NCBI RefSeq assembly: GCF_016097555.1
Contig: NC_054706.1
Location: 52,177,590-52,241,589, forward strand
Length of the DNA: 64,000 nucleotides
Source: Gigantopelta aegis
Lineage: Eukaryota > Mollusca > Gastropoda > Neomphalida > Peltospiridae
Direction of reading: 5' to 3'
The notes beneath the pieces are model-generated. The model saw only the letters and a list, made by a program, of their open reading frames with translations, was not told the DNA's origin and made no database searches. Shown here one piece after another: positions 1-11,756 of the stretch. Each line of letters starts with the position of its first letter. Position 1 is the first letter of the stretch. Both the position numbers and the translations under genes were made by a program.

Positions 1-27
1 GTGGTGTTGTTAAACAAAACAAACTTC
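1..27 (+). repeat. SINE 3' tail (tail type B), cut by window edge
   Basis: The window opens inside a SINE tail reading gttgttaaacaaaacaaac. The same tail ends many complete copies farther in (for example 7250-7575 and 9031-9340). Confidence 0.75.
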
Positions 28-289
28 TTTTTGTCCTTGTACTCTATTTAGGCACCCACGTCCTATTTAAGGTTCAGGAACGTCCATCCCAAACCCGGTC
101 TCTGGCATGACCAGTGACTTGGCTTGGGATAGAAGTAAAAATATGTACTGTATTTATCAGCTCTGTTATGAATCTATCACATAAATAAAAGAAGAAAATA
201 ATACAAGTGTATTTTCCTCTTTTTCTAGGTTAGACCAGAAATTTTAAAGTTTGTTTAAATATAATTATATGTCTATGTATGCAGTGTAT
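28..289. other. Gene-free stretch
   Basis: AT-rich DNA. A short piece at about 50-140 (cacccacg, cccaaacccggt) resembles the G/C-rich motif at 8140-8222, which suggests a degraded dispersed repeat. No splice-bounded open frame is visible. Confidence 0.4.
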
Positions 290-1020
290 TCTTGCCTAAC
301 TTGCTCTTTCACTAGAATTTCTACTGATGTATATTTTGCTTGACTCTTGAATATCTACCCATCTAAGTTATCTACACATCTGCTTACCGACAGCTCTGAA
401 ATTTCAACCCATTAAATCATTTACCAGTAAGCTGTACTTTCAAAGATGGGCCCAACTATGAATATTTACCCATTCAAAGTTGGAATAACTGCTAAATTTC
501 TATACCTAAGCTATGCTTTACTTTTGATTTTCGATCCATATAAGTTTTGCTTTAATTTAAGTTTAATTTTCTATAGCTAATTATATATCCATCTAAGTTT
601 TACTTTATTGTGAATTTCTACCCATCTAACTTTGCTTTACTGTTGATTTTCTATCCATCTAAGTTTTACTTTATTGTGAATTTCTACCCATCTAACTTTG
701 CTTTACTGTTAATTTTATCCTTCTAAGTTTTACTATATATTGTGAATTTCTACCCATCTAACTTTGCTTTACTGTTGATTTTCTATCCATCTAAGTTTTA
801 CTTTATTGTGAATTTCTACCCACCTAACTTTACTGTTGATTTTCTATCCATCTAAGTTTTATATTACTGTGGATTTCTACCCATCAATGTTTTACTTTAT
901 TGTGAATTTCTACCCACCTAACTTTACTGTTGATTTTCTATCCATCTAAGTTTTATATTACTGTGGATTTCTACCCATCAATGTTTTGCTTTAATTGTGA
1001 ATTTCTACCCACTGCAATTT
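290..1020. repeat. Imperfect minisatellite, about 66-bp period
   Basis: Phrases of the form tttctacccatctaacttt and tttctatccatctaagttt alternate along the stretch. Each half-unit is about 33 bp and a pair makes about 66 bp. The 600-1010 part is the most regular. Copies differ by substitutions and short indels, so the array is old. It is pyrimidine-rich and AT-rich, with no coding signal. Confidence 0.8.
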
Positions 1021-1297
1021 GGCTTTCATAGATCTATGGATTCAACTATGATAGTATGAATACATGTGTAGTTGGAATTGTGTGTGTTTTAAATTATGAC
1101 CACTCTAGCCAAGTTGCTGGAAGTTTACACAAGCACAAGAATGTGTCCCTGGCTACATGTAGCCGGGGATGGCCTGGCTGGCTTTATATCCAATATAGGG
1201 ATTACCAGCTTCAGCTATTTGCAGTGATCACCATCACGAGGCTGATCGCGGTCTCATAGATAAATTCAAATTCAACACAAAGTACTTTGACGAGGCT

Positions 1298-1632
1298 GGG
1301 GGGCGGGACGTAGCCCAGTGGTAAAGCGTTCACTTGATGCGCAGTAGGTCTAAGATTGATCCCCGTCAGTGGGCCCATTGGAATATTTCTTGTTCCAGCC
1401 AGTGCACCACGACTGGTATATCAAAGGCTGTGGTATGTGTTATTCTGCCAGTGGGATGGTGCATATAAAAGATCCCTTGCTGCTAATCGAAAAGAGTAGC
1501 CCATGAAGTAGTGACAGTGGGTTTTCTCTCTCAATATCTGTGTGGTCCATAACCATATGTCCAATGCCATATAACAGAAAATAAAATGTGTTGAGTGTGT
1601 CGTTAAATAAAACATTTCCTTCCTTCCTTTTT
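1298..1632 (+). repeat. Complete SINE, head A / tail A
   Basis: The tRNA-like head starts gggcgggacgtagcccagtg and carries an A-box-like tagcccagtggtaaagc and a B-box-like gatcgatcccc-type stretch. The shared core (ccagtgcaccacgactggta) and tail A (gtgtcgttaaataaaacatt) follow. The flanks are 29-bp direct repeats differing at two positions: 1261-1289 and 1640-1668. This is a long target duplication, as expected from LINE-driven insertion. Confidence 0.9.
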
Positions 1633-1814
1633 TCATATATAAATTTAAATTCAACACAAAGCACTTTGTGAAGACTTGTCCTCTAGTAACTGCATGGCAA
1701 TCACTATATATAGAAACTACTTTAAGGTATATACAGTGGTTACAGGATAAATGTAAGTAAGTAAATTTAGAAATAAATCTTGAATTTCAAACAATGGTCA
1801 CCTCTCATTCAACA

Positions 1815-2139
1815 CAGGGCTTCTAGAATTTTTATAAAATCCACTAGCCATGGGATCAGTGATTTTTTTAATTTACTAGCCACAATTAAAAATTTACTAG
1901 CCCTACTTCACTTTAATTTAATACAATTTTACTAATAGTAATAATGTCACCTAAAGAGGGATACAGAGCTTAAAAACACCAAGATTAGGGGATGGGGTGG
2001 GATCAGGATATTTATATTTACAAAATAGACTTAAATACAGCATTTGACAACTTTTTTTCACTAGCTGTTAGATATTTACTAGCCCAACATTAAATATCAC
2101 TAGCCATGGGAGTGGGGCTACCATAATCTAGAAGCTCTG
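1815..2139 (+). mobile_element. Short inverted-repeat element, family F copy 1
   Basis: Ends are cagggcttctagaa and tctagaagctctg, nearly perfect inverted repeats. The inside repeats the words ctagccatgg and actagcc. The target duplication reads tcaac on both sides (1809-1813 and 2141-2145) if one extra base is allowed at each end. No coding capacity; a non-autonomous DNA element. Copies 2-4 are at 4473-4788, 5789-6143 and 6184-6529. Confidence 0.85.
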
Positions 2140-2144
2140 CTCAA

Positions 2145-2937
2145 CGACACATGATAATACATGTACATGTCAGGTCTAGGATTTTTAAATAAGGGAACCT
2201 GTAGCATTAAATTAATAAAATGTATTTCAGCACTGGTAAATCAGTGGGCCCATTATACAGAGTGTAACCTATATGGCGTTTAAAAAAAGGGTTTCTGGGA
2301 ACTCAACCCTACATATAAAAAGGGCCAACACTAATTTAAAAAAAACAATTAAATGTATTTTTTTCCTCAATATTTTATTAATATGTAGGTAAAATAAGTA
2401 AAAATGTAGTTTAAAAGTTTATTTTGATTTAAAAGCTAACCTATCATGCATAATGTTTTTAGCATGTTCCCCAAAACACAATTTCTTTAAGGTCTAAATG
2501 ATTTAGGGAAATTTTAAATTCTCAGAAGCTAGCATAGCATCATTTAACTGAATGAAATAAACTTGACTTCAGGCAAGTCTACTGATGATCATGAGATTGC
2601 AGTTTGCAAGGTTCCCCAATTTTATAGCACTAAAACCAGATAACTTATCCAACCATGTATCAAATACCCCGGTGACCTAAACCCTGCTTCAAAATGTGAC
2701 ACTTTTATTTGTATAAACATTGGGAAATGTTCAAATTAATGTCCCTATCTATTTACTTAAGGTAGTTCTGGTGCATGCTTACATGCTAGTGCAAACAAAT
2801 GATTTCTAAAAATATTCTGATTAATGTTGACATACCATTAATTCCATCAAATGTTAATTATTTATTACACTTTTTCACAGTGACTAAATATGGGTGCTCT
2901 TAATGCTAGTAATGCTTTGTGGCTTTCATAATGAAAG
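2145..2937. other. Gene-free stretch
   Basis: AT-rich unique-looking DNA. I see no splice-bounded open frame, tandem repeat or element end. Confidence 0.4.
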
Positions 2938-3690
2938 AAAAAGAAAGAAATGTTTTATTTAACGATACATATTCAACACATTTTTATTTAGAAAGAAAGA
3001 AATGTTTTATTTAATGATGCACTTAACACATTTTATTTACGGTTATATGGCGTCAGACATATGGTTAAGGACCACAAAGATATTGAGAGAGGAAACCCGC
3101 TGTCACCACTTCATGAGCTACTCTTTTCAATTAGCAGCAAGGGATCTTTTATATGCACAATCCCATAGACAGGATAGCACATACCATGACCTTTGATGTA
3201 CCAGTCGTGGTGCACTGGTTAGACATTTTTATTTAGTCATATATTAGTCATATGGTTTAAGATCCACACACATAATGAGAGCGAAAACCTGCTGCCACAA
3301 CATTTCATTCATTTCAATTTGTTTTCGTACTTGTATCCAACTGTCCTGGGCACACACCGTAGCTATCTGGGCTGTCTGTCTAGGTATGTGGATTAGTTGT
3401 TAGTGGTTAGTGAGAGAGAAGTGGCTGCGAACCCAGTACCTACCAGCCTTAATTATGTCCGATGGCATAACCCTGTCACCACCGAGGCAGGATGCCACAA
3501 CTCCATGGGCTATTCTTTTATATTACTCTTAGCAGCAAGAGATCTTTTAAATGCACCATATCCCAAAGACAGGATAGTACAGTACTACGGCCTATATGTT
3601 ACACCAGTTGGAACAAGAAATAGCCCAATGGGTCCACTGATACAGATCTATCCTAGATCGATCATGCATGAGGTGTTTACCACTGGGCAA
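2938..3690 (-). repeat. SINE cluster (tail A pieces and core) with a nested SINE
   Basis: Two tail A starts (2943-2990 and 2998-3205) are followed by a variant tail piece (3220-3302). A minus-strand core and head A continue at 3491-3690, ending in the accactgggcaacatcc head. The piece between 3303 and 3490 is a separate family C SINE. The duplicated tgccacaac on both sides shows that C inserted into the older A copy. Confidence 0.75.
3303..3490 (-). repeat. Family C SINE nested in a family A SINE
   Basis: Reads the reverse of family C: a tail (catttcaatttgttttcgta), the word ctgtcctgggcacacac, a middle about ctatctgggctgtctgtc, and a head ending accaccgaggc. It is shorter than the copy at 18312-18598. 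A 9-bp target duplication tgccacaac flanks it. Confidence 0.75.
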
Positions 3691-4472
3691 CATCCTCCTT
3701 TTGATAATGATATACATGTGTATGTATTTATTAACATAAAAAATATAAAAATAACTATATTAATACTAGAATCAAGAAAAACAAATACATGCTGCTCCAG
3801 AAAATGTCGATACATACATAAATATATATTTATATATATATATATACATACATACATGTAACTGTGAATGGCTCATAATTCACAAATGTCAAATGTTATA
3901 TAAACACTAATATGCTTATTAAAATGACATTCGTAACTTTTTATTAATATCAGACAGCAAATAATCAATGTATAAGAGCTACACTCGGATTGGTTAGGTC
4001 GAACTACCCGATGGGTGGAATACTTTCAATGGGATTCAACTGTATATAATTATAAGCCACAGATTAACTGACTTTTAAAAAAACTTCAGTATCGACAAAA
4101 CAGGAATTAGGTATACAAAATAACTGTCAATAAAGTATTGAAAAATCTCTTTAATTATTTGTGAATATTGTTTAAAAAAATAATGATGAAAATAAAAGAA
4201 AGAAAAAAGAAGAAAGAAAAAAAATGTCATCATTATTTTATTTATGAATACTGCATGTCAAAAGGAAAAAACAGTTATAATTTACTTGCCATGTCCCTTA
4301 TGCTTTTGATTAGATTTTGTTAAATACACATACAGTTTAAACTGATTAAATTAAATTAACCAACACATTGTTGATTAGTAAATTACAGTACATATATTAT
4401 ATCATGTTGAATATACCATACTGTACCATGCTAATGAACCAGGTAAATTCATGCAAACAGCTAGCGGTAAGT
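3691..4472. other. Gene-free stretch with a degraded repeat
   Basis: Contains a TA/CATA-rich simple stretch near 3830-3860. At about 3975-4045 is a piece whose reverse strand matches the cagttgaatcc repeat at 13146-13271. The rest is AT-rich and shows nothing I can name. Confidence 0.45.
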
Positions 4473-4788
4473 CAAGGCTTCTAGATTATGGTAGCCCCAC
4501 TCCCATGGCTAGTGATATTCACTGTTGGGCTAGTAAATAACTACTATTACCATGCCCAACAGCTAGTTGTCAAATGCTTCATTTAAGTCTATTTTGTAAA
4601 TATGAATACCTGTCCCCACTTCTACCTCCCCAATCTTAGTGTTTTTAAGTTCTCTTTAGGTGACATGTATGAGTATTACTATTAGTAAAATTGTATTTAC
4701 TATCAAATAAAGTATGGCTATTGTATTTAAAAATTTTAAATTACTAATCCCATGGCTAGTAGATTTTATAAAAATTCTAGAAGTCCTG
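4473..4788 (-). mobile_element. Short inverted-repeat element, family F copy 2
   Basis: Starts caaggcttctaga and ends tctagaagtcctg. The 5-bp target duplication taagt is perfect (4468-4472 and 4789-4793). It is in reverse orientation relative to copy 1. Non-coding. Confidence 0.88.
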
Positions 4789-4796
4789 TAAGTACT

Positions 4797-5124
4797 GTAT
4801 AATGTATATGTAACCAGTACATGCAGCCAGTGCACCACGACTGGTATATCAAAGGCCGTGGTATGTGTTATCCTGTCTGTATAATGTATATGTAACCAGT
4901 ACATGCAGCCAGTGCACCACGACTGGTATATCAAAGGCCGTGGTATGTGTTATCCTGTCTGTATAATGTATATGTAACCAGTACATGCAGCCAGTGCACC
5001 ACGACTGGTATATCAAAGGCCGTGGTATGTGTTATCCTGTCTGTATAATGTATATGTAACCAGTACATGCAGCCAGTGCACCACGACTGGTATATCAAAG
5101 GCCGTGGTATGTGTTATCCTGTCT
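4797..5124 (+). repeat. Four-copy 82-bp tandem array inside a SINE core
   Basis: Units start at 4797, 4879, 4961 and 5043, exactly 82 bp apart and almost identical. Each holds gtataatgtatatgtaacca plus the SINE core word ccagtgcaccacgactgg. The array runs straight into the remaining SINE body, so a SINE core was amplified in place. Confidence 0.9.
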
Positions 5125-5300
5125 GTGGGATGATGCATATAAAAGATCCCTTGCTGCTAATCAAAAAGAGTAGCCCATGAAGTGGTGACAGCGGGTTTCC
5201 TCTCTATATATCTGTGTGGTCCTTAACCATATGTCCGATGCCATATAACCCTAATTAAAATGTGTTGAGTGTGTCGTTAAATAAAATATTTCCTTCCAGT
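5125..5300 (+). repeat. SINE core end and tail A
   Basis: Continues the core from the 82-bp array (gatgcatataaaagatccc) to a tail ending gtgtcgttaaataaaatatt. The tRNA-like head is missing, replaced by the array. Confidence 0.85.
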
Positions 5301-5788
5301 ACATGCATTAATATATTATGTTGTAATCTTGTCTCTTTACTTAAAAAGAGATGTATTATATATGATCTATAAATTTCATTAATGCAAAATACAAACACAA
5401 CTACAGATTTAAAGTTATAACTGTTAAGAAGCTGAACACCAATCGATCCTAACATTGTTATTTTCTTTGCTTTAAATACAATTTTCTTTTATAATAAGGA
5501 ACACAATTAGTCATGTCTCATTTGGTTATGAAAGAAATAAATCCATGATTTATTGACAAAAATGACATTGTATGCAGGTGCATGAAATAAAAAATTGAAG
5601 CATCTGAGACTGAAGTATACTGAGTCATCGAGGTCAGTACTGGATAACAAAGAAACAGGTTTACCATGTAAGAGTTAAGTTATAAAAAAGGCAATGTCTG
5701 TAATTGCAGATGATGTCAATGTGGTTATGCTTGCAGCTTCCAATATACACAACATGAAATATATGCTACAAATCAGTCACTGACACAA

Positions 5789-6143
5789 CAGGCCTTCTAG
5801 ATTATGGTGGCCCCACTCCCATGGCTAGTGATATTCAATGTTGGGCTAGTAAATAACTACTATTGCCATGCCCAATGGCTAGTGAATATTTTAGGTTAAA
5901 TGTTGGAGTTAAGTCTATTTTGCAAATATGAATATCCTGCCCCCACCCCAACCCCCCAATGTTAGTGTTTTTAAGCTCTATCCCCCTCTTTAGGTGACAT
6001 ATTTAATTATTACTAATATTATTTAGTAAAACTGTATTAAATTAAAGTAAAGTAGGGCTAGTGAATTTTCAATCGTGACTAGTAAATTTTTTAAATCACT
6101 GATCCCATGGCTAGTGAATTTTATAAAAATTCTAGAAGCCCTG
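5789..6143 (-). mobile_element. Short inverted-repeat element, family F copy 3
   Basis: Starts caggccttctaga and ends tctagaagccctg. Flanks are cacaa and cacta, a 5-bp duplication with one difference. It lies only 40 bp from copy 4. Confidence 0.85.
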
Positions 6144-6183
6144 CACTATATACATATATATAGAATTGTGTACATAAATAGAT

Positions 6184-6529
6184 CAGGGCTTGTATATTAT
6201 ATGGTAGCCTCACTCCCATGGCTAGTGATATTCAATGTTGGGCTAGTAAATAACTACTATTACTATGCCCAACGGCTAGTGAAAAAAAGTTGTCAAATGT
6301 TGCATTTAAGTCTATTTTGTAAATATGAATATTCTGCCCCCATTCCTACCTCCCCAATCTTAGTGTTTTTAAGCTCTATCTCCCACTTTAGGTGACAAAT
6401 ATCTGATTATTACTATTAGTAAAATTGTATTTACATTAAAGTAAAGTAAGGCTAGTGATCATGGCTAGTAAATGTTTTTAATTACTGATCCCATGGTTAG
6501 TGGATTTTATAAAAATTCTAGAAGCCCTG
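6184..6529 (-). mobile_element. Short inverted-repeat element, family F copy 4
   Basis: Starts cagggcttgtata and ends tctagaagccctg, with a perfect 5-bp target duplication tagat (6179-6183 and 6530-6534). Same orientation as copy 3. Confidence 0.88.
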
Positions 6530-7249
6530 TAGATGCACATGTATATTATAATTTAAACAGAGTTGAACATACATTTCATTTATCCAGTTGACTAGATCTC
6601 TACCTACTTTAACTGACCTTAAGACCTGGTTATGAAAAATTATTTCTAGTATTTTTGCTTACATGTAATTGGTGTTTTCAAGATGACAAAGACTATAGAT
6701 TTAACAAATTTAGTATAATTAATACAGTATAACTAAAATCAATTAACTGATAGCAAATATACTGCATACTGTGATCAGCTTATAAGATATATTCTTTAGT
6801 AATTGTTTATAGTTGAACACATGTTGAACACTGTACAAGGAAACATTTTAATGTCACATATCTCTCTATAAATCAGACCTATCACAAAAGGAAATATGTT
6901 TATGGTGTATTTAAGATTTTGCAAATGCACTTCAGCCAGGTGATTTTGGAGGAAATAAATTTGTGATGGAACCAGCAGAGAAATGAGAAATAAAAAATTC
7001 CTCATCATATGTTTACATCAGTAAAGAAACAGAAACAAATCAGTATCCAGACCAATACTCGTACCACCTGTGCTAATTGTAAATTAAACCATACTGGTTA
7101 ATTATTGATCTTAGATCAATCAGGATCGCCCAACTATGGAAGTAACGATGTAGTGGCATATATATATACATCCTGTAACCCTTCTCATGGCATCCAAAAT
7201 GTACATTAATTAAATTTCAATAAGGAGTCAGGGATCTTGTATACACACT
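6530..7249. other. Gene-free stretch
   Basis: AT-rich; nothing recognised apart from short TA runs near 7160. Confidence 0.4.
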
Positions 7250-7575
7250 TTCCCACAAACAGGCTGGATTTAGCTCAGTCAGTTGAGTGCTCGCTTGAGG
7301 TGCTTGCGTCGATCCACCGAGGTGGATCCATTCAACTGACTGGGGTTTTTTTGTCATTCCAACCAGTGCTATACAACTGGTCAAAGGCTGTGGTATGTGC
7401 TTTCCTGTCTGTGGGAAAGTCCATATAAAAGATTCCTTGCTGCATTAGGAAAAATGTAGTGGGTTTCCTCTGATGACTACGTGTCAGAATTACCAAATGT
7501 TTGACATCTATGCAGTCGATGATTAATTAATCAATGTGCTCTAGTGGTGTCAGTAAACAAAATAAACTTTACTTT
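7250..7575 (+). repeat. Complete SINE, head B / tail B
   Basis: The head ggatttagctcagtcagttg has an A box close to tRNA. The core is ccagtgctatacaactggtc. Tail B ends ctagtggtgtcagtaaacaa. The core is shared with the head A SINEs although head and tail differ. Confidence 0.88.
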
Positions 7576-7735
7576 CCCACAAACAGGATAGCACAAAGAC
7601 CTATAGGTCACCACAGTGGCATGTTGAGACACCAATCGTGGAGCACTGGTTGAAATGGGGGGAAATTTCAATCAAAGAATAGCTAGGTCCACTGTGGAAC
7701 GAAATCCTTCTACACAAGCACCTCAGGTGAGCATT
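7576..7735 (-). repeat. SINE core and head B fragment
   Basis: Reverse-strand core (tttcccacaaacaggatagc) runs to caagcacctcaggtgagca, the reverse of head B. Degraded and lacking a tail. Confidence 0.65.
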
Positions 7736-8139
7736 AAGATGAACAACTACAGGTCAAACTATGATGCAAGTTTATTACCTAGGACATAAAAGTGGGTTTT
7801 TTTAAAACTTATATAAATATATAAAAATTAACACAGAGCCAGACAATCATGTCGACACCATTGCTGTCACTGTCACTACCAGCGACATTTTAATACGCCA
7901 TTAAAAGATTTTAATACTCCATTAACAGATTTCTCTGCATTTCCATTAACCCTATTTTTAGTGTTTTCGCTAGCTTGTTTTAGCATGGTGCAGCACCATG
8001 CCTCAATAGTCTAGCACCATCTTGGCTTAATCAGCACCATGTTGCCCTGAGATTAAACAAGCCTTTTTCACAAAAAGGTATTATTTATTAATCAAATATG
8101 CCTTTTATATCTTTTGCTTAGCTTAGCAACTTGTTTAAC

Positions 8140-8222
8140 GTGTCCATATACCACTAGGGTTTCGAACACGCCTATCCCGAGTCCGGCCTCCGATAGGATC
8201 GGGAGTCTGACTCGGGATAGGG
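8140..8222. repeat. Short G/C-rich dispersed repeat piece
   Basis: The word tctatggtttcgagcacg at 31151-31185 is close to actagggtttcgaacacg here. It is followed by an inverted pair, ctatcccgagtc and gactcgggatag. Family unknown. Confidence 0.45.
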
Positions 8223-8440
8223 ATATCTTTTGCCATTCATTTATTAAAGCAAGCACATAAATTACATTAATGTTTATTTCAATTAATTTTTATGTATTTT
8301 TAACGAAAAATAAGTGCCTCAAAATGCTTTAAAAGTGTTTGGTCTACCATGCCTTGCCAAATTTCAAGGGAAATAACTATATTTTATATGGAAAAAGTGA
8401 GTGGCCAATGTTTTCTTCAGTGCATGTGACTAAAAAACAT

Positions 8441-8614
8441 TTATAAAATATTACAAATTCCACAAACTCCCACTGTGATGGCAAACACGAACAAGATCAA
8501 CAAGATCTTGGCTGGTCCAGTTCTCCTCAACCTAGCTCCGGAATGATACAAATGTCCATCAGACGTGTTTTTGAGTAGATCTCTTCCAAGAAAATACCAA
8601 CTTCTCAGACACAA
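8441..8614 (-). CDS. Possible last exon encoding a C-terminal membrane anchor
   Basis: On the minus strand an open frame of 57 codons runs from 8614 to a TAA at 8443-8441. It begins LCLRSWYFLGRDLL, passes through basic GARLRRTGPAK and ends in about 20 hydrophobic residues (ILLILFVFAITVGVCGICNI), then stop. That is the layout of a tail-anchored or type II membrane protein. A candidate acceptor (caaaag) precedes it, and an in-frame stop lies just upstream, so the exon cannot extend farther. The acceptor has no good pyrimidine tract, which weakens the call. A minus-strand AATAAA lies near 8275-8280, fitting a 3' end. I do not recognise the family and found no upstream exon. It could also be a relic of a processed copy. 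Confidence 0.4.
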   Translation of the reverse strand: MCLRSWYFLGRDLLKNTSDGHLYHSGARLRRTGPAKILLILFVFAITVGVCGICNIL

Positions 8615-9030
8615 CTTTTGTTAGTCTAGGCCTAGTCTGAACGGCACCGCACCAAAACATGTGAATATCACAAATATCAAAATTCCTTCACACAAAATTT
8701 TTGAATATGTCAATAATATACTAATCCTTGTTAACATACACAAGGTATGGACTAAACAGAACGCAGGATTATTGAACAATGTCAAACAGATACATTTCAT
8801 GCACACACTGGTGTATGCCCAACATTCTGTTTCCTCAATGTTACGCTTTTTATAACGGCTCAAAATTTTATTTCTGAAGAAAAGATTGTGACACAAAGGC
8901 TTGCTGTTCGGTGACAAACATTTGGATTTGCTTTGGGATTTTCTAGAAAATACAGCTGTAATAGGATTGGGATTCCTGTGATATGCAGCTTCAAGTACAC
9001 ACGTACATCAAATCATCAATCCAATTACAG
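8615..9030. other. Gene-free stretch
   Basis: Open frames exist on both strands but lack splice borders or recognisable domains. It may be intron of the possible gene ending at 8441. Confidence 0.35.
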
Positions 9031-9340
9031 GGGACAGGACGCAGCTCAGTCGTAAAGCACTCGCTTGATGCTCAATCAGTCTAGGATCGATCCCCATCGG
9101 TGGGCTATTTCTCGTTCCAGCCAGTGCACCACGACTGGTATATTAAAGGCTGTGGTATAGGCTATCCTGTCTATGGGATGGTGCATATAAAAGATCCCTT
9201 GCTACTAATGGAAAAATGTAGCGGGTTTCCTGTCTAGGACTATATGCCAAAGTTACCAAATTATGTTTGACATCCAACAGCCGATGATTAATAAATCAAT
9301 GTGCTCTAGTGGTGTTGTTAAACAAAACAAAACAAACAAA
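9031..9340 (+). repeat. Complete SINE, head A / tail B
   Basis: Head gggacaggacgcagctcagt is of type A, but the 3' end is tail B (tgctctagtggtgttgttaa). This is one of the mixed head/tail copies. Confidence 0.87.
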
Positions 9341-9672
9341 CAATCCAACAACAGGCATCTACAAGAGAGATGCGAAGAAGATGAATAGTTTCTCGTATGC
9401 GTCTTTTGTAGATGGTTTTTCTGACACAAGTCTCAAGAAAATCTGTCCTTGGAGGGAGCTTTAGGGAGCTTCAAGGATTGATTTTTCTTAAAACGAGTTT
9501 AAAAAAAAAAAATCTCCAAAAGGACGAGTGCCAGAAATATTTTCTAGTTCAATCAGTGTTATATTTTTAGTATTTATCAATTATTATAAAATTCACTGCA
9601 TTTTATTTTTGAATCGTGATTTCACTCCTTCACTCCTTTAGCTGATATATATTACTTTACTAGAAGGAAAGA
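9341..9672. other. Gene-free stretch
   Basis: AT-rich DNA with a short A-run near 9502. No feature recognised. Confidence 0.4.
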
Positions 9673-9997
9673 ATAAAAGAAATGTTTTATTTAACGATGC
9701 ACTCAACACACTGTATTTACAGTTATATGGCGTCAGACATATGGCTAAGGACCACACATATTGAGAGAGGAAACCTGCTGTCGCCACTTCATGGGCTACT
9801 CTTTTCGATTAGCAGTAAGGGATCTTTTATATGCACCATCCCACAGACAGGATAACACATACCACAGCCTTTGATATACCAGTCGTGGTGCACTGGCTGG
9901 AACTAGAAATAGCCCAATGGGCCCACCGAAGGGGATCGATCCCAGACCGACCGCACATCAAGGGAATGCTTTACCACTGGGCTACGTCCCACCCCTC
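9673..9997 (-). repeat. Complete SINE, head A / tail A
   Basis: Runs from tail (aaatgttttatttaacgatg) to head (accactgggctacgtcccac) on the reverse strand, with an intact core (accagtcgtggtgcactggc). Well preserved. Confidence 0.9.
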
Positions 9998-10896
9998 ACT
10001 ATAGCTAGAAGGAATGCAAGCAGTGTTAATATTATGTGATCATGTCAATTACTACCTTTGCTTACAGAATGGCGTAATCAACAGGTAGCAACAGCCTCCT
10101 AAACAACAAGACCAATGAAAAGGGCACACTACCATCTAGAGATGTGTTCTAGACAGTTTATTCTAGCAAGGCTTTCTGGCACCTTTCTAACAGTTGATTG
10201 AACTAGAATAATGGTTCCTTCCTCCCTACTTCCCATTAGCTCTCATTCAGATTCCAAGTACAAGGAAAAGAAATAAATAAGTGAAAGAAAACCCTGTACA
10301 TAATAAAATATATGTCAAACTGGATATACATGTACATATCACGTTCAATGTGCAGGTGATAAGATTTTAAACAAATCACCAACAGTAGCTCAATGCTGAG
10401 TAAGCAGAAATGAGGCATGTTCAGACGGGTAAGAGATCGCTCATTAAGACGGGTTTTTTCGTCTAACATTACAGGAATGTGATATGATAGAATACAATGG
10501 TACCAGTCCGCGACTGCCCACCCACTGGTGTGGCTATCTCATGCAAAACATTAAAAGTTTGTTTTGTTTAACGGCATCATCTCATTACAAGTGCAATGAT
10601 ACGTTTTCAGAATGCAATCATATATATATGTAATTCTTCAATTGGACTGCCAGATCACAGCACGAATTTGTTTCAATTCCCATCACTTCTAAGTACTTTT
10701 CATTCTCCCATATTAAACACATACACTCACCCATGGATGTGACAATTTATGCCCATGGAAAAATGCTCTCTGATTAGCATTTCAAACCTTAACCTTGTCC
10801 TTCGTAAATGAATACAATTAAAGACACAGTGTCAAAATATATATATATATATATGTTCATTGTTTAATATTTAATCATTTGTTATTCTCATTCTTG
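9998..10896. other. Gene-free stretch
   Basis: Unique-looking AT-rich DNA with (TA)n at 10840-10855. At 10550-10590 is a short tail B piece (gtttgttttgtttaacggca). Nothing else supported. Confidence 0.4.
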
Positions 10897-11107
10897 CCAG
10901 TGCACCACAACTGGTATATCAAAGGCTGTGGTATATGTGCCATCCTGTCTGTGGTAAAGATCCCTTGCTACTATTATAATGCAAAAATGTAGTGGGTTTC
11001 CTCTCCAAGACTATACATGTATGTCAGAATTACCAAATGTTTGACTTTCCAATAGCCAATGATTAATAAATCAATGTGATCTAGTGGTGTTGTTAAACAA
11101 AACAAAG
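10897..11107 (+). repeat. SINE core and tail B, headless
   Basis: Begins at the core (ccagtgcaccacaactggta) and ends gtggtgttgttaaacaaaac. The tRNA-like head is absent, as in 5'-truncated copies. Confidence 0.82.
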
Positions 11108-11344
11108 TTTAACTTTTAATAATTTATTACAACATAAAGATAAAGAATTTTATTTATTTATTTATTTATTTTATTTATTTATTATAATGACATAAAAATA
11201 CAAAACTGCAATAAAAATCATAAAAGAAAAACTGTACTCTAAATCTTCAATAAACAGAAGAAGCAGACAATAAATCAACACCATTTTCCATTACTAGATA
11301 AATTATCAAGTGATTTGTCCTGGGATCTCCGACAATACAAATAA

Positions 11345-11473
11345 TACAAAAAGGATTATACACATAGCATGAGGATGTGATGGAATGCAATCTCGTTGAT
11401 TTCGGCTCCGAAACAAGCTGCTCCAAAAATAATTCCGTCAGCATCTGTATCTTAACAAGTCCAGCACAAACAA
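11345..11473. repeat. 125-bp duplicated segment, copy 1
   Basis: Nearly identical to 13289-13417 (shared words include ctcgttgatttcggctccga). Only a handful of differences can be seen, so the duplication is fairly recent. On the minus strand it falls inside an 82-codon open frame (11495-11247) that I cannot assign; the frame is not preserved as a unit in copy 2. Confidence 0.8.
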
Positions 11474-11756
11474 GTCCTTGACACAACTTCTCCAATTGTT
11501 TGATGTTCTGTTTTTAAATTTACTTGCTAGCCAATCCAAATTGTCAAATAATCAACCACTACAACATCAACACTCCTTTTTGGGGTTTTTAATGTCGAAT
11601 TAAACAAAGGGTAAACTTTATCCAATTTTCTTCTTGAAAAAAAATGGTGTATGTGATAATAATTCCACCACTTTTGTTCTGTTTGCTGCTGACATTTTGT
11701 GTTTATTATAATTATTTCATTATTTGCAGGATGACAATATATTGGATGCAAATCAT

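Noticed and set aside
7250-7330. tRNA gene at SINE heads
   Set aside because: tRNA-like promoter boxes are present, but the sequence continues into the SINE core and no cloverleaf closes.
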